A DNA stretch of 64,000 bases from Viola odorata. Lineage: Eukaryota > Streptophyta > Magnoliopsida > Malpighiales > Violaceae. This document shows positions 11,297 through 23,878 of the stretch, in pieces. The notes under the pieces are model-generated. The model had not been told where the DNA came from. It saw nothing but the letters and a program-made list of their open reading frames with translations, and searched no databases. Location of the stretch: the NCBI GenBank assembly GCA_963691705.1, contig OY829540.1, forward strand, positions 42,878,158 through 42,942,157, read 5' to 3'. Each line of letters opens with the position of its first letter. The first letter of the stretch is position 1. Both the position numbers and the translations under genes were made by a program.

Positions 11297-12811
11297 ATGG
11301 CGCCAGGTAGGGAGCCGTTGGGCACGAAGAGGGAGTCGTCGTCGGCAGTGACATATTATGTGGAGAATCTTCTGTTGCACGTGGATCATCGGGCTCTTCG
11401 ATACTTAGCCTCGCAACGGTGGAGATTGCCTCCATGTGGTAGGGTTATGGACGTGTTCATCCCGCCAAGGAAAAATAGAAGTGGGAAACGGTTTGGGTTC
11501 ATTCGTTTTGACCGGATAGTGAATAGAATTGACATGGAATTGGCGCTGGATCGTCAATATATAGGTGCTTCAGCCATCAGGGCAAACATAGCTAGGCCAG
11601 CCTCACAAGTTTTGAGGTCGGAGGTAGGGAGGACAGCGCGTCGCAGCCAGGAAGACCCTGGGAAGCGCCGGCAGTTCAAACGGGACACGGACGTTCAGGC
11701 TCGACCGGAAGTTGGTTAGGTACCAAGCCGGGATCAAGTGCAGGAGACAGTAGAGAAGGTAGAGAAGGTCCAACCGCTAGCCAAGGACGTGGAAGTTGAC
11801 GCTCAGGAAGGGGAATTGATTGAGATTTCAGTTCCGGCAGAAAATAGAGATTGGTTAGCGAGGAGCGTGGTTGGAGTTCTTCGTAAGATAGAGGATATCC
11901 CAGATGTTAGGGAACTTTTGCTTGAGTTGGGTTGGTTTTGTGAGACCAAAATCCTAGGGAGGGGATTGATTTGGATAGAGTTTGAAAAACATGAGGACGT
12001 GGAGAAAGCACTCGCGAACACTTCAGAGGAATTTAGCCGTGCGTTTTCCAAGGTGGTTCCTTGGACCGAGGGTCTATCTAAGGTGGGCAGATTGTGCTGG
12101 GTTCAATGCTCGGGGATCCCGGTACAAAGTTGGGGCCTAGAGACCTTTGAGAAGTTAGGAGCGCAGTGGGGGAAAGTAGTGGCAGTGGACGATTGCACTC
12201 TAGCTCGGAAGAGGTTTGACGTGGCAAGGATCCTCATATCGATGGATCAGCCACATATAAAAGGTACGATTCGGGCAAGATTAGAGAACAGAGTCCATTT
12301 AATTGATTGTCATGAGGAACCAATGCAGGGGATGATCTCCAATGTTGATTGGAAACTAGGAGTGGAGTCAGCGGAGGAGGACTTGGATGAGGAAATGTAC
12401 ACCGAGGGCTTTGAGGAGAAGGAGGGGGCTGATCCGAGGGTAAAAGACCAGCAGAGTGAGGTTAAGGAAACGCCCCTAACGGAGATGGAATCTCAGGCGC
12501 CGGTTGAGAGAGAATTGGGTATTTTTCCTTTGGTTACAACGAGAAAAAAAGAGAGGAAGACCAAGCAGATTATGGCAGAGACGGGCAACCTACATTCGGC
12601 CAACACATCGGGGAACTCGGACACAGGTGTATTTCAGGTAGAGGATAGTGAGGTTCTTAGTATGAATAGGTTGTGCGAGGCGATTATGGTGGGAATAGAT
12701 ACATGGGGAATTGGACGCATTATGCCAATCACTAATCAGGTAAATGAGGACGCTCTACGTATTTTTGATCGAGAGAGGGTTGGAGAGGAAGTGGGAAATG
12801 TTCGAAGTTAG
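11297..12811 (+). pseudogene. LINE ORF1 (RRM-type RNA-binding protein), one nonsense codon
   Basis: The frame starts at ATG 11297 and runs to 12811. It is broken only by TAG at 11717-11719, where the sister has CAG. Near the N-terminus are TYYVENLLL (RNP2-like) and KRFGFIRF (RNP1-like), the two signatures of an RRM. Next come a charged linker, a DUF4283-like block (WLARSVVGVLRK, then LIWIEFEKHEDVEKAL and LCWVQCSGIPVQSWG), and an acidic, probably disordered C-terminal third. This is the usual plan of plant L1 ORF1 proteins, which bind the element RNA. ORF2 starts 33 bases after its stop. Apart from the stop, the frame is intact. Confidence 0.88.
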
Positions 12812-12843
12812 GTTGTGGGAGGGACGGGTTCTACAGTAGTCCA

Positions 12844-15800
12844 ATGGTACACATCTTTTCATGGAACTGTAGGGGTCTTTTGTCGAGTAGGAAGCAACGC
12901 TTCATCAAAAATATGTTTCGGGGTGATCAGGTGCCGTTTTGCCTCCTGCAAGAGAGTAAAAGGGACGTGGTGGATGACTTCCTTATACATGGGTTAGGGG
13001 GGACAATGATACTAAATGGGCTTCTGCGCCGGCGGTAGGTAGATCAGGGGGGTTGATTTCGATGTGGGATTCTAAAGCTTTTCAGTTGGATCATTCGGAG
13101 GTGGGGAACAGGTATATCTGGCTTGAGGGTGAGCTCACAGAGAATCATTTGAGGTGTGTTGTTTTGAATGTATATGCTCCTAACACTGCTGCGCTCCGTG
13201 AGCAGTTGTGGGAGTCGTTGGGTTCGAAAATACAGAGTTCGAGTCACCCTGTGTTGGTTGCAGGTGACTTTAATGAGATCTTGACCCCGTCCGACCACTT
13301 ACATGGAGGAGGTTACTCGAAGGGTATGATGGATTTCCAGAGTTGGGTAGACCGTTGTAGGCTGCAAGACATACCGCTGGTTGATAGGAGATCTACTTGG
13401 TCGAATACCATCAGCAGGAGCAAGATAGATAGAGTGTTCGTGCAGGCTGGTTGGCTCGGTTGTATTCAGCATTGTGAGCTTTCGGCCCTTGACAAGAATG
13501 GGTCAGATCATGCGCCTCTGATCTTTCGTCGGGATAAGATGGATTGGGGGCCGAAGCCGTTCCGAGACCAAGCGGTCTGGTGGGAAGACAATGAGTTCAG
13601 AAAATTGGTTGAGGGATGGTGGTTGGAGGCAGGAGCTGAATTTCCTGGGAACTTCAGTGTGGTCCGTAAAATGCGATTCTTGAAGAAGAGAATTCGCTTT
13701 TGGAATAGGGAAATATTTGGCAACGTTGAGACTAGCCTGAGAGATCTTCAGGCGAGTTATGAGGCAATGGATCGCAGGGCGGATGACCGCCCCATGAATC
13801 AGGCGGAACAGGAAGAGTTTTCCACCATTCGCAGTAAGTTATGGGAACAACAGGATCGGGTGGATAGATTTTGGCAACAAAAGAACAGAGTTAAATGGAA
13901 TGTCCATGAGGATAGGAATACAGGATACTTTCATAGGATAGCAAAGATAGATATGAGGAGAAATGCCATTAGAGAGATTGTGACTCCTACCTCTACTCTC
14001 AAGACCCCGGCGGAGATCAAGAGTGCTGCTTCGCAGTACTACGAGGCTTTTTTTCGGTCAGTTAGCTGGGACAGGCCTAGGATCCAGGATTTGGGGTTCT
14101 CCAAGTTAAGTGAGGAGGAAGCAACAGGGTTGGAAAAGGAGGTCACGCCGGCTGAAATTTGGGAGGCGGTTAAAGGGTGTGACGGACGGAAATCCCCAGG
14201 ACCGGATGGATTCTCCTTGCGCTTTCTGCAAAAGGCGTGGGGAATCATTGGAGGAGATTACTGCAGGTTGATTCAGAAATTCTTTAGAACAGGGAAGCTA
14301 CCGGTCGGGGCAAACTCATCGTTTTTAACCCTCATTCCGAAGATACCTGAACCTAAACAATTCTGTGATTTCAGGCCTATCAGTCTGGTTAGCCGCTACT
14401 ACAAGATTGTCTCCTAGATTATGGCTAAGCGAGGTCATTACATCAGTCATCAGCGACGTTCAACACGGCTTCATTAAAGGGCGCCAAACCTTGGATTGTG
14501 TCATGACAGCGAGTGAGGTGGTCCATCATTCGCAGGTGACCAAGCAGCAGGGGCTGCTTTTCAAGCTAGACTTCGAAAAGGCTTATGACTCCGTTGAATG
14601 AGAGTACATGGAGGATGTGATGAGACACATGGGGTTCGGAGAGAAGTGGAGGGGTTGGGTTCGGCAGTGTATTAGCACTAACAGGGTCTCTGTGCTAGTG
14701 AATGGATCGTTGTCGGGCCAATTTGGGGTGGCGAGAGGTCTTCGGCAGGGGTGTTCTATGTCCCCATTTCTCTTTAACATTGCGGTTGAGGGGTTACATC
14801 AGTTATTCGTTAGAGCAGAGGAAGTAAGGATTCTGCGTGGGGTAGGTAATGTGGAGGCTGGGTGGCAGCTGAGCCACCTTCAATTTGCTGATGACACCTT
14901 GGTTTTCGTGAATAATGGTGAGGCTGAAATTCAGGGGGTGAAAGGAACATTGAGGTGGTTTGATGTTTTTTCTGGCCTTCGGGTTAATTTCCACAAAAGT
15001 ACCCTAGTGGGGGTGAATTTGAGTGATCAAATTGGTGGGATTCTAGCTTCGCGGGCAGGATGTAAGTATGAAGCCCTCCCTTTCAAGTACTTGGGTTCTT
15101 TGGTTGGCTTTAAGCCGCGTAGGATAGCAGGGTGGCAGTTCTTGGTTCAGAAGCTTAGGAAAACGTTGTCCACTTGGAAGGGTCATCTTCTGTCTGTGGG
15201 GGGGCGGGTGACTTTGATCAAATCGGCGTTAGCTAGCATTCCCATCTATAACATGTCGATTTACAGGATGCCTAGAGCGGTGGTCAAGCAATGTGAGGGT
15301 GTGATGCAGCGATTTTTATGGAGTGGGAAGGACAATAAAAGAGGGTTGAGCAAGGTGAAGTGGGAGGAAGTGACGAGATCTACGACACACGGGGGGATGG
15401 GAATAGGGAGATTGCAAGACAGGAACGTGACCTTACTCTTCAAATGGGCCTGGGAGGTGGTTCAGGGCAACAGTAAGTTATGAGCAGAGATAGTTCACAA
15501 GCAATATAATTTGAGGTCTATTGGCGACCTATGAAAGGAGCGGGAGAAGCATATGTCTCCTATTTGGAGCGATATCATTCAACTATGTGGGCGGGGTAGT
15601 ATTTTTTTGACCTATGGACTGAACACTTGACGCTTAAGCTTGGAGAGCAAAGACACGAGCTTTTGGGTGGATCCGTGGGCTGCTAAACAGCCGTTGGCCT
15701 TGCTTCATCCGAGGCTGTACCATTTATCGAAAGCTCAGCAGGGGACTGTCAAGGATTTCGGCCATTGGGAAGGGACAGTCTGGGAGTGGCATAGAGAGTG

Positions 15801-16470
15801 GAGGCGCGGGCTGTTTGAGTGGGAGAATGAGGAGTGGACGAGCTTACGTGATCGGTTGCCAGCTCCGCGTAGGGGGGGCCACCAGGATGTGCTCCGTTGG
15901 GATCTCGAACAAACCGGGAAATACTCGGTGCATTCGGGGTATAAAAAATGGGAGGCAACAAGGTACGATTCCATACCCCTGCTTCGGTCCTGTTGGACGG
16001 GGCTGGTTCCGTTTCGGGTTGAGTTTTTCTTGTGGCTATCTTTGAGGGGAAGAATAGTGACCAGGGCGTTCTTAGAGAGACGTAACATGATCACGGAAGA
16101 TCAGAATAGCTGTCCAATGTGTAATAACAGCTCGAAAGATGCTACTCATCTCTTCCTAGGATGTGCAGTGGCCAGGAGGGTTTGGGAGTTGATCATGCGT
16201 TGGCTTCGGGTGGTGTGGTGCCAACCTCGCGATCTCGCGGGTCTTTGGAGATCTTGGGGACATTATCTTCCAAGCCACGACAAGCTCTCTGGCAGGCAAT
16301 GGGCAACTCTGTTCTACGCGGTGATTTGGTCCCTGTGGAAACGCCGGAATGCGAAGGTCTTTAGGCAGAAAGAGGTAACGGAATGGCAGTGTGTGAATAT
16401 GATATTCTCCTTATGGCATTGGTGGCTGAAGAGTAAGGATCATTCATTTGCTTTCAGTCTAGCTGAATGA
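12844..16470 (+). pseudogene. LINE ORF2 (EN-RT-zf-RVT), several breaks
   Basis: Domains in order are: AP-like endonuclease (WNCRG near the start, LLQESK, GDFNE, SKIDRVF, GSDHAP); reverse transcriptase (SPGPDGF, RPISL, GLRQGCSMSP, FADDTLVF with the active-site pair of Asp, then the thumb); and zf-RVT (WLSLRGRIVTRAFLERR, then CPMCNN...THLFLGC). Breaks relative to the - strand sister are: one base lost in a G run near 12995, which moves the frame until 13053; TAG at 14415-14417; an 8-base deletion near 14428; and TGA for TGG at 14599-14601. A further break lies between 15483 and 15640, where the sister's own frame is also disturbed. Confidence 0.88.
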
Positions 16471-16664
16471 TGCAGACTCCGGCTTGGCTTTTTAGTAGTC
16501 AGGTTGTTGTTTCCTAAGCCCGATGGTTTATCTTTCTTGCTTTCTTAGTTTGTTGGTTTCGTTTTCTGCTTGTACTGCCTAGCTTGGACAGCTGACTTTT
16601 GTTATGTTCGTCATGATTTTCATAACTGGTTTCTAATATAATCTCTGCTTATTAAAAAAAAAAA

Positions 16665-16679
16665 ATGACTAAGCATTTT
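16665..16679. repeat. 15-bp target-site duplication, right copy
   Basis: This exactly repeats 11103-11117 and follows the poly(A) run of the LINE. Confidence 0.93.
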
Positions 16680-17085
16680 TTTTTTAAAATATAAATAAAT
16701 TATAATTTATCATCGGATCCCAAGCTTCATACCACATACTCCATATAATGTATAAGTATGTATAAGTATATATACTTTGTATTTTAGTTTATGCAGTACT
16801 ATGGGTTACATTTTTATCAGTACATGTGACTATTTTTAAATTTGTATTTTAGGAGAGTCCCTACTAAACAATAAATTAAAAAGAAATAAAAAGGAAAAAT
16901 CGTAAATTGGACCAAACCGAATCGTTAAAAATAAATCGTACCCAAATAGATTAGTTTAGTTCATGAATTTAGAAAGCTGTTATTATATCATTTCTTTTTA
17001 TAAACATGGAGTTTTTGCCCACTATCATTATTTCCATAAACGTGGATTGTTTGCCCACTTATAATGTGTGATTTGGCTCCACGGT
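16680..17085. other. AT-rich intergenic DNA
   Basis: No gene or recognisable element was found. A short internal near-repeat (TTTGCCCACT with AAACATGGAG or AAACGTGGAT) occurs at about 17000-17060. Confidence 0.6.
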
Positions 17086-17959
17086 TCAAGTGTACAAAAG
17101 CAGATTACTAGATTTTACTAATTTCCCTTTTTTAAGGATTCTTCGTTTTCTCCTCCTTCCCACCTTCCCTCCTCTTTCTTTCTGTATAATACCATTCCAA
17201 GTTTCTATCTTTCTTTCTTTCACTTCTCCACTACAAGCCGCCAATTCCAGAAAAAAACAGCCACCCAATAAAAAAAATATTTTCCACACTGACACACACA
17301 AGAGTTTTTTGCTCTGCATTCTCCACCCAAAATTCTAGGATTTATAATTTCAGAGCTGAACAAGAAAATCTCCCCTATTGCTGCTTCATCTATTAGGTTT
17401 TTTTTTCCATTCCAATGTTTTTGTGTTTCTTGATTGTGTTTGTAAATCTTTTATTTCCTTTTTAGTGGAGCGTGCTTCTTATTTTTTTTTGGATGGAAAA
17501 GACACGCGGGAAAGGGAAAGAAAGATTTCTACATTTCTCTACTTTCTTTATTTTTCCTTCTGTTCTTGGCTTGTGTTCTTCTTAGGGGAAGTATCCAAGA
17601 TTCTTGACCAAGTGATTTCACTTTCAGTGAGATTATTCAGCTTCTTGCAGTCAAAATCTTTTTTGGGCTTTCCTTTTTTCCTTCCACTCTCCAAGCTACC
17701 AAACAGAATTCCAATGACATTATGACTGCATTGAATATTGTAGAAAAAGTTGTGATATTATTGTATCTGAAAATGGAAAACAATCTGCATTGATTATTGT
17801 TAGATTTTTAATATAAGGAAGCATTCCATTGTTTATTTTTACACCATTTTTTTGTTTTTCTCTCTTGTAAAAATGGCTGGGCTTAATCAAATCCTCTGTT
17901 TTGTGTTTTTCTTTCATGCTTTCTTTTTAATTTTATGAGAAATACCTTTTTGTAGCAAG
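17086..17959 (+). promoter_or_regulatory. Promoter and 5' leader of the BOR-type gene
   Basis: This is a pyrimidine-rich stretch (17100-17340 and 17380-17700) typical of plant core promoters and leaders. A TTTTTGTAG just before the CAAGATG start (AG at 17953-17954) looks like a splice acceptor, so a 5'-UTR intron is likely. Its donor could not be fixed. I did not find the AUG-UAA minimal upstream ORF known to regulate Arabidopsis BOR1. Confidence 0.45.
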
Positions 17960-20900
17960 ATGGAGCACATGAAAGCTCCATTTAGAGGCATAACAAGTGA
18001 TATCAAAGGAAGGGCAGCTTGTTACAAACAGGATTGGATTGGTGGCATTCGTTCTGGCTTTGGGTATTCTTTTCAAGATTCAAGAAACCACAAACTTGAA
18101 ACTAGAATTTGAAAATTTCTTTGAATGTATTATGATATTTGTTTTTTTTCTCATGGATTACAGGGTATTAGCACCCACCACCTATATCTTCTTTGCTTCT
18201 GCGCTTCCTGTTATCGCCTTCGGTGAACAGCTCAGCAGAGATACAGGTTGGTTCAGCTCTCCCCTGGTTCTTGAAAGTGAAGAAAATGAGAATTTTAGCA
18301 GAATTACCTAATAGATTTTTTTGTGCTGCTATTTTAGATGGAAGCTTGAGTACAGTAGAAACACTAGCTTCTACTGCTCTGTGTGGTATCATACATTCGA
18401 TAGTCGGTGGGCAGCCTCTTCTGATCGTAGGAGTTGCAGAACCTACAGTTATAATGTACACTTATTTGTACAATTTTGCTAAAGGAAGGGAAGATTTAGG
18501 ACAGAAACTTTTCTTGGCTTGGGCTGGATGGTAAACTTGAAATTGGTTTCGGTACTTCTCGGAGGAAGTTCCCAAGATTTTGGTCTATTCTTGGTGACTG
18601 ACATTCTCTCTTTTTGTAATAATTTCTGCAGGGTTTGTGTTTGGACAGCGCTTTTCCTGTTTCTTCTAGCAATATTCAATGCTTGTGTTGTAATCAACAA
18701 ATTTACTAGGATTGCGGGAGAGCTTTTCGGCATGTTAATTGCTGTTCTGTTCATTCAGGAGGCTATCAAGGTATGTTCCAACTAATACAACACCACCAAA
18801 AGGAAAAGAAAATTTGAGGGTTGTGATACTAAAGTCTGCTAGAAATCCAGGGATTGGTCAGCGAGTTTGGAATTCCTAAAGCTGAAGACCCGAAGCAAGA
18901 GAAGTTTAAGTTTCAGTGGCTTTACACAAATGGGTTGCTTGGGATTATATTCGCTTTTGGCCTTCTATACACTTCTTTGAAAAGCAGAAGGGCAAGGTCA
19001 TGGTGGTACGGGACAGGTTTGTGAATCGAGCTCTTCAGTTTGATTGGAAATAAGAAGCGCGAGGGGATCTAAAATCTCTGCTCCATATTCAACAGGTTGG
19101 CTTAGAAGCTTCATTTCAGACTATGGGGTTCCTTTGATGGTTGTAGTGTGGACAATACTTTCATTTAGCACGCCGCGCAAGGTTCCTTCTGGAGTTCCAA
19201 GAAGGCTCTTTAGCCCTCTCCCTTGGGATTCTTCATCTTTACACCATTGGACTGTAATCAAGGTAACTGGTATTAGTTGTAAGATTTTCCATCTAACATG
19301 TTTGTAATTTGATCATCGTTCATTCACAAGATTGTACTTAATCCGGTTTGCAATCGAATTGCAGGATATGGGAGATGTCCCCGTGGTGTACATCTTAGCT
19401 GCGTTTGTTCCAGCTGTGATGATAGCAGGACTATACTTTTTCGACCACAGCGTTGCTTCGCAGCTGGCACAACAAAAGGAGTTCAATCTTAAAAATCCTT
19501 CTGCATACCATTATGATATCTTGTTACTGGGACTTATGGTACATATTTGTTCCGATATTAAAGCTAGTTCTTACCGCAGTTTGATTTCATCAAGACCAAT
19601 ATTTCTATTTTTTCTCAACTGAATGGTTTCAGACCTTGCTTTGTGGGTTGCTTGGGCTGCCTCCTTCAAATGGGGTCCTTCCGCAGTCTCCTATGCACAC
19701 GAAGAGCCTTGCTGTTCTCAAACGACAGGTTCATTTTCTTAATTCTGATATGTAAAGATGTCATGAACTCCTTTAGCTGATATGGATTAGGTTCTGAACA
19801 AATTTGATTATTTGCAGTTGATCAAAAGGAAGATGGTAGAAAGTGCCAAGGAAAGCATCAAGCAGAAAGCCAGCCAATCAGAAATGTACGGCAAGTTGCA
19901 AGCAGTGTTCATAGAAATAGACAGAAGTCCAGTGGTAAGTCCATTAGCAACTTCATACTTCTGAACTGAATTTTGCAGCAAAACATTTACCAGTTTCTTC
20001 CGTGCAGACTTCGGTAGCGAAAGAGCTAGCAGACCTTAAGGATGCAGTCATGAAATCGGAAAACAAAGGACAAAATCCGACAGATACCTTTGATCCTGAA
20101 AAGCACATTGATGCTTACTTGCCTGTTCGCGTCAAAGAACAAAGAGTGAGCAATCTGTTGCAGTCACTCCTTGTAGCCGCATCAGTATGTGCTATGCCTG
20201 CGATAAAATTGGTACCTACGTCGGTCCTTTGGGGATATTTTGCTTACATGGCTATTGACAGTCTCCCTGGAAACCAATTCTGGGAAAGATTTCTACTTCT
20301 CTTTATCACAGAAGGACGGCGTTACAAGTAAGTCATGCTTCAACTTCTACTCGCATTTCTTTTTTCCAAATCGTAGTATCTCTAAACTTCTCCGAGCTAA
20401 CTTTTGTTCTTGCAGGGTTTTAGAGGGTAATCATGCTTCTTTTGTTGAGTCAGTCCCGTTCAAATACACCGCGGTGTTTACAATCTTCCAGTTAGTTTAT
20501 TTCCTGCTTTGCTTTGGTGTGACATGGATCCCAATAGCTGGAATCCTATTCCCATTGCCATTCTTCATTCTAATTAGCATAAGGCAGCACATTCTTCCGA
20601 AACTCTTCAGTCCAAATCATTTGCACGAACTAGATGCAGCCGAATACGAGGAAATTACAGGCGCCCCGAGACTTTCATTCAGCCTGTCTCTCAAGGTATG
20701 CAAAAGAAACTACGTTCTCATCTATCTTCGAAATCTGATCGCTTGATGCTAAAATCTTTTATGTTATTGTTTATCAGGAAAGGGAAGAAACAGACGGTCT
20801 AGGAAGCAAGGAAGACATGGTGTGTGATGCTGAGATATTAGATGAGCTAACTACAAGCAGAGGTGAATTCAAGGTTAAAACAGTAAGCTTCAAGGAAGAC

Positions 20901-21027
20901 AGGCAACATCAGGTGTGGTTCTGCATGTACATTTTGTTACTGTTTTGATTCATTCGAAAATATTCGTGGCAAGAAGTTGATGTTTTTTTCTATTCTTGTG
21001 TTATTTTTGCAGATTTATCCAGAATGA
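17960..21027 (+). CDS. BOR4-like: BOR4-type borate exporter (13 coding exons)
   Basis: This encodes a 662-aa SLC4-like borate transporter of the plasma membrane, which moves borate out of cells. Coding exons are 17960-18063, 18164-18246, 18338-18530, 18632-18770, 18851-19016, 19096-19262, 19365-19538, 19633-19728, 19818-19934, 20008-20327, 20416-20695, 20778-20912 and 21013-21027. All introns are GT-AG, and the exons sum to 1989 bases with an open frame. Family signatures are [116 protein letters not shown] and LDAAEYEEI. About a dozen hydrophobic segments are visible. The tail ([17 protein letters not shown], ending IYPE) resembles Arabidopsis BOR4 rather than BOR1, which suggests a role in boron tolerance. 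The start is the first ATG after the putative acceptor. No broken exon was seen. Clade placement is from memory of the family. Confidence 0.93.
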
Positions 21028-22867
21028 AGTCCAAGAAAACTGAGACATGAAGTTGGATGATAGGCGTTATTGCAGAAAAGTTATGATAAATACTAGACAG
21101 TAGCATATACCGAGAACCAAGAAAAGAAAAAAAGAACGACAGCAGATTTGTTATGGAAAAAAGTGTAAAAATCTGCATATGAATAGATGAGGTATCACAG
21201 ATTGGTTTCTTTTTCTTTTTCTTTCTCTTTTCAATATGTACAAATCACAAACTAGAGTACAATTGCCAAAATACATTATTGGTGACAAGAGCAGACCAAA
21301 TAAGTCCCGATCAAATGTTTTTTTAATTGTTCTCCTTCGAAAGAGATTAATGTCGTTCGAATACTATTGTTTTATTCCCCAAAACGGTTGCCGACATGTT
21401 TATATGTTTGGAGCAAGAAAGTAATAGGGAAGAAGCCAAAAAAGTGAAGCTTCTGGTCTCCTTTACTATAATATTTGTGCTGCCCGATTGGCTTGATCTC
21501 TCTATCAAAGAATCTGTCAATTTCACAAACTTTTGTTGTAGTTCCAGGTTTTAATTAAACAACCAATGGTTAGCAATCTTTTGTTCCGTTTTGTATTTTG
21601 TTTTCTGATAAAATAAGTTACATGTGTATTCTTCAGCCTACGTAGGTCAACCATAACAGTCCACAAATCTATGTATACGGTCCTGTCCATGCATTCTAGT
21701 TTATCTGTCAAGAACATTGTTTGTTAGTCACACAAAGCTGTTAACTGTGCAGAACATAAATATATCAAATATTAGATGCCATGGTCCATGTTTGCTTCTC
21801 CAAATTGTTGTTGTTATACTAACCACGCAAAATCACGTGCAAACCAACAGCTATATACATCCTATTTCTATTTTACTTGTACCGCATTGCGCGACTGTAT
21901 TAAATTATTGATAAAACTATTAAAAATAAATAAATATATTTTCATCTTTATAATAAAAAAAATAATACATTACAAATAATTATTTAAAGCAAAATATAAT
22001 TATATAATTTAATCAAATGAAACTAACCTTAACTCCTATTAGTAGCGCTATGGAAAAAAATCCGAAACCCCATAATCCGAACCAAATTAACTGAGAACCG
22101 TTCCTAAAAATCGAGTACCCAAACCAAAAGAGGGCAAAAGGAACCCGACCCGAAACCGAACCAATATTTTTTTTGAGTATTTGGTATCTAATACAAAAAT
22201 AGTTGGATACCCGAATAACCTGAATAAAAACCAATCTGAATGTAAATCGACTTAAATCGATCCGAAAAACTCGAAAAAACTCCATGAAAAATTAAAACTC
22301 AATCCAAATTGACCCAATTTTATTGTCTAGAGGAAAAATATAAATTGTCAACACCATATAGAATAATTAAATTACTCTAATAATATTTAATTTAAAAAAT
22401 AACTAATTAATTAATGTACTTCTTTAATCATTAATGAATTCACTAAGTATTTTCACAAGAAAAAAAAAGTGGAATATTTATATTTGTGATAATTAAATGA
22501 TATTTTAGGTAGATTATTATTTAATATAATTACATTAATTAAGTATATTTAATTTTTCTATAATAATTTATGTGATTTCTTTTGAAAAAAGCGAAGATGT
22601 GAAATACTTTAATATATATTAAAATACTATTGAACCATAGAAAATAAATTTATCATATTAAGCAAATTAAAAAAGATAATAAAAAAATACAAGAATTGAG
22701 TTGATAAAAAACAACCATACTAGTAAATTCAAACTCAATTACGAAAATAACTCGATTGATTTAACCCGTCCGATTTTAAGAAGCTGAAATTTTAAACCGA
22801 AACTCATATCTAATATAATCGATAACTATAGAAGTGATCTCAGGGGCATTTTCTTCCTTACGCTCGA
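21028..22867. other. 3' UTR and AT-rich intergenic DNA
   Basis: The BOR 3' UTR probably covers the first 200 bases. At 22040-22310 and 22730-22810 lies degenerate DNA rich in CCGAAACC/AACCGAACC words, a common plant repeat type. No coding frame is credible and no element boundary was found. Confidence 0.55.
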
Positions 22868-23317
22868 TGTTAAGGCTAGAGTACTGTAGTGGTTACCTGG
22901 ACTGAACTACTATAGCTCTCACCTCCCACTTCTTCCACGGAAACCTGGGATGGTCGACATCAACGCGGGGGGGAGGGGGGGGTCTCACAAGATATCTGTT
23001 CACACAAACGGCGTTATCCCATCTCTGGCGTTATAAGGCGTCAACTGAGAGCCTTGGGCGTTATCGACTCAAGATAACACCCCCTATAGGTAACGCCCAC
23101 TTCTTGTCTATAAATACCTCAACACTCAAGACAAAAAGGTAAGCCTAAGATAGCTGGTCGAAGCTCTGCCATTTTGAACCACCATACTGAATTAAGCATC
23201 GGAGTTTCTACGCCGGAGATCCCCTCTGGCGCCTTGCCGGTACATCGGACGGCAGGATCAACAACTTGGGAGGCCACTTTCCTCGCTTACCCCTCTCCAG
23301 AAGATCAAATCTTATCA
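22868..23317 (+). repeat. Probable 5' LTR of Tat-like element
   Basis: It is bounded by TG and by TTATCA just before the primer site. A TATA box (TATAAATA, 23109-23116) and several GCGTTATC words precede a leader of about 200 bases. No second LTR is present to confirm the limits. Confidence 0.5.
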
Positions 23318-23320
23318 AAT

Positions 23321-23340
23321 TGGTGCTTTCATTGAGAGCT
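23321..23340 (+). other. Primer binding site (TGGTGCTTTCATTGAGAGCT)
   Basis: It begins with TGG, the complement of a tRNA CCA end, a few bases after the LTR end. The same primer site is familiar from plant Tat/Retand-type elements; the tRNA was not identified. Confidence 0.55.
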
Positions 23341-23873
23341 TTGGTCGTATTAAGTGAGCATCCTTAATAACCAAGCTCTCTTTTCTCTTTCTTTCTCTTC
23401 TGAAGACACAAAGATCATGTATTCCAACTAAGATTCTATGCCATCTCGGACGCATGGCCCTCCTTTTGCGCCCCGCAGAGAACTTTTCCCCCTCTCCACC
23501 GGAGCCACTTCTACCATGATTCAAGGAACCCCATCCACCCAGTCTTTTTCTCTTTTCGAGTCCACGATGGGAATTTCGACCTCCTAGGGGAGTGCCTTGC
23601 CCTCCCAGATGGCAGGATCTAGCCTCTCAACCTCGCCACAGGTCAGATCTAGGGTGGACGGCCCAAATAATACCCTAACCGATTCCTTGGTGGCTTTGCG
23701 TATCCAGTTAGAACAGTTGACCGCACTAGCCTTAGGATCTGCCCCAAGCGCTTCAGTCTCTATAATTCCCCATCAGGCTTTATTCACTCCATTGATTGTT
23801 ACTGCCCAGTCGTTATCACCGCTTCAACCAGAAAATACGTTCATGACTCTGCCTACATCAATTGCCCCCGTCA

Positions 23874-23878
23874 GCGCC
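23874..23878. repeat. 5-bp target duplication (GCGCC), left
   Basis: GCGCC precedes the left LTR and is repeated at 30214-30218 after the right LTR. Confidence 0.9.

Larger units (their letters stand above)
11118..16664 (+). mobile_element. L1-type LINE, full-length insertion, + strand
   Basis: This is a complete non-LTR insertion: 15-bp target duplications, a 5' UTR, ORF1 (11297-12811), ORF2 (12844-16470), a 3' UTR of about 180 bp and a short poly(A) run at 16653-16665. Strong similarity to the - strand sister starts near 11174. The 57 bp before that are either 5' UTR or extra bases added at insertion. Both ORFs carry disabling changes, so the copy is dead in protein terms. It lies 1.3 kb upstream of the BOR-type gene, in the same orientation. 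Confidence 0.93.

Noticed and set aside
17700..17959. AUG-UAA minimal upstream ORF for boron control of the BOR-type gene
   Set aside because: I found no ATGTAA in the leader. ATGACATTATGA at about 17714 is a short upstream frame but not the known regulatory type, and the leader exon limits are unknown.
22013..22285. 90-aa frame rich in Phe, Gly and Arg on the - strand
   Set aside because: It comes from degenerate CCGAACC/GGTTCGG repeat DNA. There is no family match and the flanks are AT-rich.
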